Of a stretch of DNA of 8,814 nucleotides, positions 6,983-8,814 are shown piece by piece (position 1 is the first letter of the stretch; every line of letters begins with the position of its first letter). The position numbers and the translations under genes were made by a program. The notes under the pieces were generated by a model, which ran no database searches, was not told the origin of the DNA, and saw nothing but the letters and a program-made list of their open reading frames with translations. The stretch covers positions 1 to 8,814 of the forward strand of contig JASHYZ010000439.1 of NCBI GenBank assembly GCA_030042795.1. The letters run 5' to 3'. This stretch comes from Terriglobia bacterium (GTDB lineage: Bacteria > Acidobacteriota > Terriglobia > UBA7540).

Positions 6983-7564
6983 ATGGCTCATATCAAGCTT
7001 GACGAAAAATTGCCTGGGATTCGCGGACTGTTTGCATTCCGTCCTGAGACGGCGACGCCCATGAGCGAACTCGCCGAGGTGTTGCTGCACACGCCCGGTA
7101 CGCTGTCGATGGCGGAGCGGGAGCTCATCGCCACGTACGTTTCATCGCAGAATGACTGCTTTTATTGCCAGTCATCCCACGGAGCCATCGCGGCAATCCA
7201 TCTGGACGGCAACGAGGAGCTCGTGCGGCAGGTGAAGCAGAATTTTGAGCAGGCCGGCGTCTCGGATAAGCTCAAGGCCCTTCTGGCGATTGCGGGAAAG
7301 GTGCAAAAGGGCGGGAAGAACGTGACCGCGGAAGATGTGGAGCGAGCGAGACAGCGGGGGACAACAGACCTGGAGATACACGATACCGTGCTGATTGCCG
7401 CCGCCTTCTGTATGTACAATCGCTACGTGGATGGCCTTGCCACTTGGGCGCCACAGGACGCGGACACCTACCGCCAGCGCGCGGCAGCCGTCGCCCGTGA
7501 TGGCTATCTTAAGTCAATGCAGACTTACGTGAAGAGCACTCACGTCGCGGCGGGTGGGCAGTAA
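6983..7564 (+). CDS. AhpD/CMD-like peroxidase-related protein, CxxC form
   Basis: This 193-residue cytosolic protein belongs to the alkylhydroperoxidase AhpD / carboxymuconolactone decarboxylase superfamily, 'peroxidase-related' branch. The all-helical fold carries the redox segment with Glu47, 12 residues later Cys59-F-Y-Cys62, and His66 (C-x2-C-x3-H). This spacing equals the Glu118/Cys130/Cys133/His137 relay of Mycobacterium AhpD, so a thiol-disulfide peroxidase or reductase activity is likely; the substrate is not known. The conserved C-terminal MYNRYVDGLA (about 147-156) also fits. The start at 6983 has GGAGG 5 nt upstream; an in-frame ATG at 6935 has no such site. The gene is divergent from the propeller gene and is followed after 269 bp by a paralogue whose second active-site cysteine codon is TGA. 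A short palindrome ACCGC-att-GCGGT overlaps the stop codon. Confidence 0.9.
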   Translation: MAHIKLDEKLPGIRGLFAFRPETATPMSELAEVLLHTPGTLSMAERELIATYVSSQNDCFYCQSSHGAIAAIHLDGNEELVRQVKQNFEQAGVSDKLKALLAIAGKVQKGGKNVTAEDVERARQRGTTDLEIHDTVLIAAAFCMYNRYVDGLATWAPQDADTYRQRAAAVARDGYLKSMQTYVKSTHVAAGGQ

Positions 7565-7591
7565 CCGCATTGCGGTAAGAAGCCCTGCTGG

Positions 7592-7810
7592 AGCGGCGGT
7601 CTATGACCGCCACTGTCCTGATTCCCGCTCCCCGCCTTCGCGGGGGCAAGTTCGCCGGAACGGCTCCGTTGGGATAGAACCGCCAAGTCCAACAACGTCA
7701 CCCACGCGGAAGCGGGGGTCCAGGCACGGCAGGCTGAAAGCCGCTCTCTAGTGAACTTCATCGTGATACGAAGTTTTTGATAAGGCATTCGGGGGTCATA
7801 GACCGCCGCT
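7592..7810. repeat. Nested REP-like inverted repeats between the two AhpD-like genes
   Basis: The outer arms are a perfect 17-bp inverted repeat at 7592-7608 and 7794-7810 (AGCGGCGGTCTATGACC and its complement). The left arm extends into its own small hairpin GGCGGTC-tat-GACCGCC. Inside lie two diverged copies of the unit seen at 2592-2745. One is at about 7618-7648, with a CCCCGC-cttc-GCGGGG hairpin at 7630-7645. The other, at 7697-7722, has the same flanks (GTCA...TCCA) around a GCGGAAGCGGGG core, in opposite orientation. So one repeat family appears to sit inside another. The 269-bp space contains no gene. Confidence 0.65.
7754..7778 (+). terminator. Weak possible terminator after AhpD-like gene 1
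   Basis: A 6-bp stem AACTTC/GAAGTT with a 10-nt loop is followed by a run of five T (7774-7778). The stem is AT-rich and short, and it lies about 190 nt after the stop codon, so termination here is only a possibility. If it works, the downstream TGA-containing gene would need its own promoter. Confidence 0.2.
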
Positions 7811-7833
7811 ACAGGATAGTCCGAGGCCAGTGG

Positions 7834-8439
7834 ATGGATTCCCGGAAACCCATGTTTCTGCCGGAAGTAGAGAGCAACCCACAATCGAGCCCTTACGCCG
7901 AGGGCATTCGCACTATGCAGGCCTCAGGCGCCGAGTACCCGAAGATCTGGCACCTGTTAGCCTACCGCCCAAAGGCAGCGGACCATCTGGCCGCGTTTAC
8001 TCAGGAAATCATGCGTGGGCAATGTCCGATTAGCCCGGGCATCCGGGAGCTGATCGCAGCGTTTACCTCAGCCGGCAATCATTGTCCGTTTTGAGCGAAG
8101 TACCACGCCGCAGTTGCGGCGGAGTTACTGGGAAGCGAACATCTGGTCCGCGGCGTCATTCAGGATCTCGAGAGTTCCGGGCTTTCTGAAAAGGACAAAG
8201 CCCTGTTTCGCTTCATCCGCAAAGTCAACCATCATTCGCCGGAGATTGCCGTCGAGGACATGAAGCCGCTTTACGACGTGGGCTGGACCGACGAAGCCAT
8301 CTATTACGCCATCACGGTGTGCGCGCTGTTCAATTTCTACAATCGCTGGATTGACGCCTGCGGGGTGCATCCGATGTCCGAGGAGGCGCATCGCCAGTTC
8401 GGGGCGCGCACGGCCCATCATGGATATGTCCGGAAATGA
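7834..8439 (+). CDS. AhpD/CMD-like selenoprotein (CxxU active site) with in-frame TGA
   Basis: Read through the TGA at 8092-8094, this frame gives 201 residues. The TGA is codon 87 and falls exactly at the second cysteine of the AhpD motif: Glu72, 12 residues on Cys84-P-F-[U87]-A-K-Y-His91. This is the same spacing as E47/C59/C62/H66 in the paralogue upstream. After the TGA the frame stays open for 114 codons and remains family-like: HAAVAAELLG, then LFNFYNRWIDA, aligning with MYNRYVDGLA of the paralogue. A SECIS-like hairpin follows at 8106-8121. I therefore read the TGA as selenocysteine. The predicted role is a thiol/selenol peroxidase or reductase; its substrate is unknown. The start at 7834 has GAGG 7 nt upstream; ATG 7852 (MFLPEVES) is the alternative and may be the family's usual start. 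The stop overlaps the MFS start by 14 nt. The alternative reading is a nonsense mutation; no frameshift or other decay is seen. No selenium genes lie in the window. Confidence 0.78.
8095..8129 (+). promoter_or_regulatory. Candidate bacterial SECIS element
   Basis: Beginning 11 nt after the TGA is a perfect 6-bp stem CGCCGC/GCGGCG (8106-8111 and 8116-8121) closed by the loop AGUU (8112-8115). The loop starts 17 nt after the TGA and has G at its second position followed by U. This meets the published bacterial SECIS criteria as I recall them: short apical loop with an early G, GC-rich upper stem, loop 16-37 nt from the UGA. A lower helix is possible between AGUA (8099-8102) and UACU (8126-8129), with an internal loop that includes an unpaired U. 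SelB binding is inferred; the bulged U is not in the E. coli position. Confidence 0.6.
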
Positions 8440-8814
8440 TCGCCGGTTCGGCCGCATTTCTCGACCTGCCTCGAAGAGTCGCCGAAAGGGCGGAGCTTCA
8501 GCTCCGCCGACAGTGCTCGCCTACCCTCGTCCTTCATCGCTGCCCGCAGAGCTTGCGTCCGCAAGCTCTGCGGGCAGCGATGCGAACCCACAGCCAGGCT
8601 CGAACGGCGGGGCTGAAGCTCCGCCCTTTCCGGATCCTGATCACAAACGGCAGACGGGTGAGAGCGGCGAATCCAAGGCGTCTTACTACGGCTGGCGGGT
8701 GGTGCTGGCCTCCAGCCTCGGCGTGATGGTGGGCTTTGGGTCCCTGTTTGTCTTCACCTTCAGCCTCTTCGTTAAACCGCTTGCCGCCGATTTTGGTTGG
8801 ACGCGCGAAGCGAT
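8426..8814 (+). CDS. Major facilitator superfamily transporter, N-terminal part only
   Basis: The frame is open from ATG 8426 to the window end, giving 129 residues and a partial codon. From residue 87 it reads YYGWRVVLASSLGVMVGFGS, then LFVFTFSLFVKPLAADFGWT. This is the first transmembrane helix and following loop of an MFS permease of the OFA/monocarboxylate-like kind, where YGWRVV...KPLAAEFGWSR is a recurrent signature. It would be an inner-membrane transporter with unknown substrate. About 84 Ser/Ala/Pro-rich residues precede this, far longer than usual, and 8484-8630 within them is a cluster of REP-like hairpins. No ATG lies in frame between 8426 and the helix apart from one within the helix; GTG at 8513 is an alternative start. 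No clear ribosome binding site is seen at 8426, but it overlaps the selenoprotein gene's stop by 14 nt, so translational coupling is possible. Confidence 0.8.
   Translation, partial: MSGNDRRFGRISRPASKSRRKGGASAPPTVLAYPRPSSLPAELASASSAGSDANPQPGSNGGAEAPPFPDPDHKRQTGESGESKASYYGWRVVLASSLGVMVGFGSLFVFTFSLFVKPLAADFGWTREA
8484..8630. repeat. Nested hairpin cluster inside the MFS N-terminal frame
   Basis: The outer arms at 8484-8508 and 8606-8630 are 25-bp inverted copies with one mismatch, each also a small palindrome (GGCGGAGCT-tc-AGCTCCGCC on the left). Between them is a perfect 23-bp stem, 8535-8557 and 8560-8582, with only TC between the arms. The cluster spans 147 bp, exactly 49 codons, and has no stop in the MFS frame. 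It looks like inserted intergenic repeat DNA. Confidence 0.85.

Noticed and set aside
7777..8094. A short 86-105-residue protein ending at TGA 8092-8094
   Set aside because: It would stop in the middle of the AhpD active-site motif, while the same frame continues with family-like sequence to 8439. Read-through as selenocysteine explains the whole stretch better.
8125..8457. Minus-strand open frame of 110 codons opposite the selenoprotein 3' half
   Set aside because: The plus-strand continuation matches the AhpD-like paralogue in catalytic and C-terminal motifs. The minus frame shows no recognisable domain.
8436..8726. Plus-strand open frame of 96 codons starting in the selenoprotein stop region
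   Set aside because: It is a shadow of the MFS frame. Its product is Arg/Ala-rich with no family resemblance and it stops within the region encoding the first MFS helix.

Overview
The window looks like chromosomal DNA of a GC-rich bacterium, most likely an acidobacterium or a near relative. This placement is an inference. It rests on the trpS-scpA adjacency, an Si-specific transhydrogenase, a secreted WAVG/HWDG-repeat propeller protein, and intergenic spaces filled with short palindromic, REPIN-like inverted repeats. There are no transposases, phage genes, CRISPR arrays or tRNA/rRNA genes.

The left part (1-5140) is all on the minus strand. In transcription order it holds trpS (tryptophanyl-tRNA synthetase with four cysteines in an Fe-S-type arrangement), scpA (chromosome segregation and condensation), sthA (soluble pyridine nucleotide transhydrogenase) and an ROK-family protein that leaves the window at its 3' end. 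The spaces between them are 100-360 bp. Three of them carry inverted repeats, so these four genes are probably not one tight operon. scpB, the usual partner of scpA, is not next to it.

The centre (5141-6982) holds a repeat-rich space, a minus-strand gene for an exported seven-bladed beta-propeller protein, and a divergent intergenic region with a plausible promoter facing right.

The right part (6983-8814) is on the plus strand. It has two paralogous AhpD/carboxymuconolactone-decarboxylase-like peroxidase-related genes and the start of a major facilitator transporter. The first AhpD-like gene has an ordinary CxxC active site. The second has an in-frame TGA exactly where the second active-site cysteine belongs (C-P-F-TGA). 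The frame then stays open and family-like for 114 more codons. A perfect 6-bp GC hairpin with an AGUU loop begins 11 nt after the TGA, which is where a bacterial SECIS element would lie. I read it as a selenoprotein with a CxxU centre, and it is the main discovery here. The MFS frame overlaps the end of this gene and contains a nested set of REP-like hairpins within its predicted N-terminal extension.
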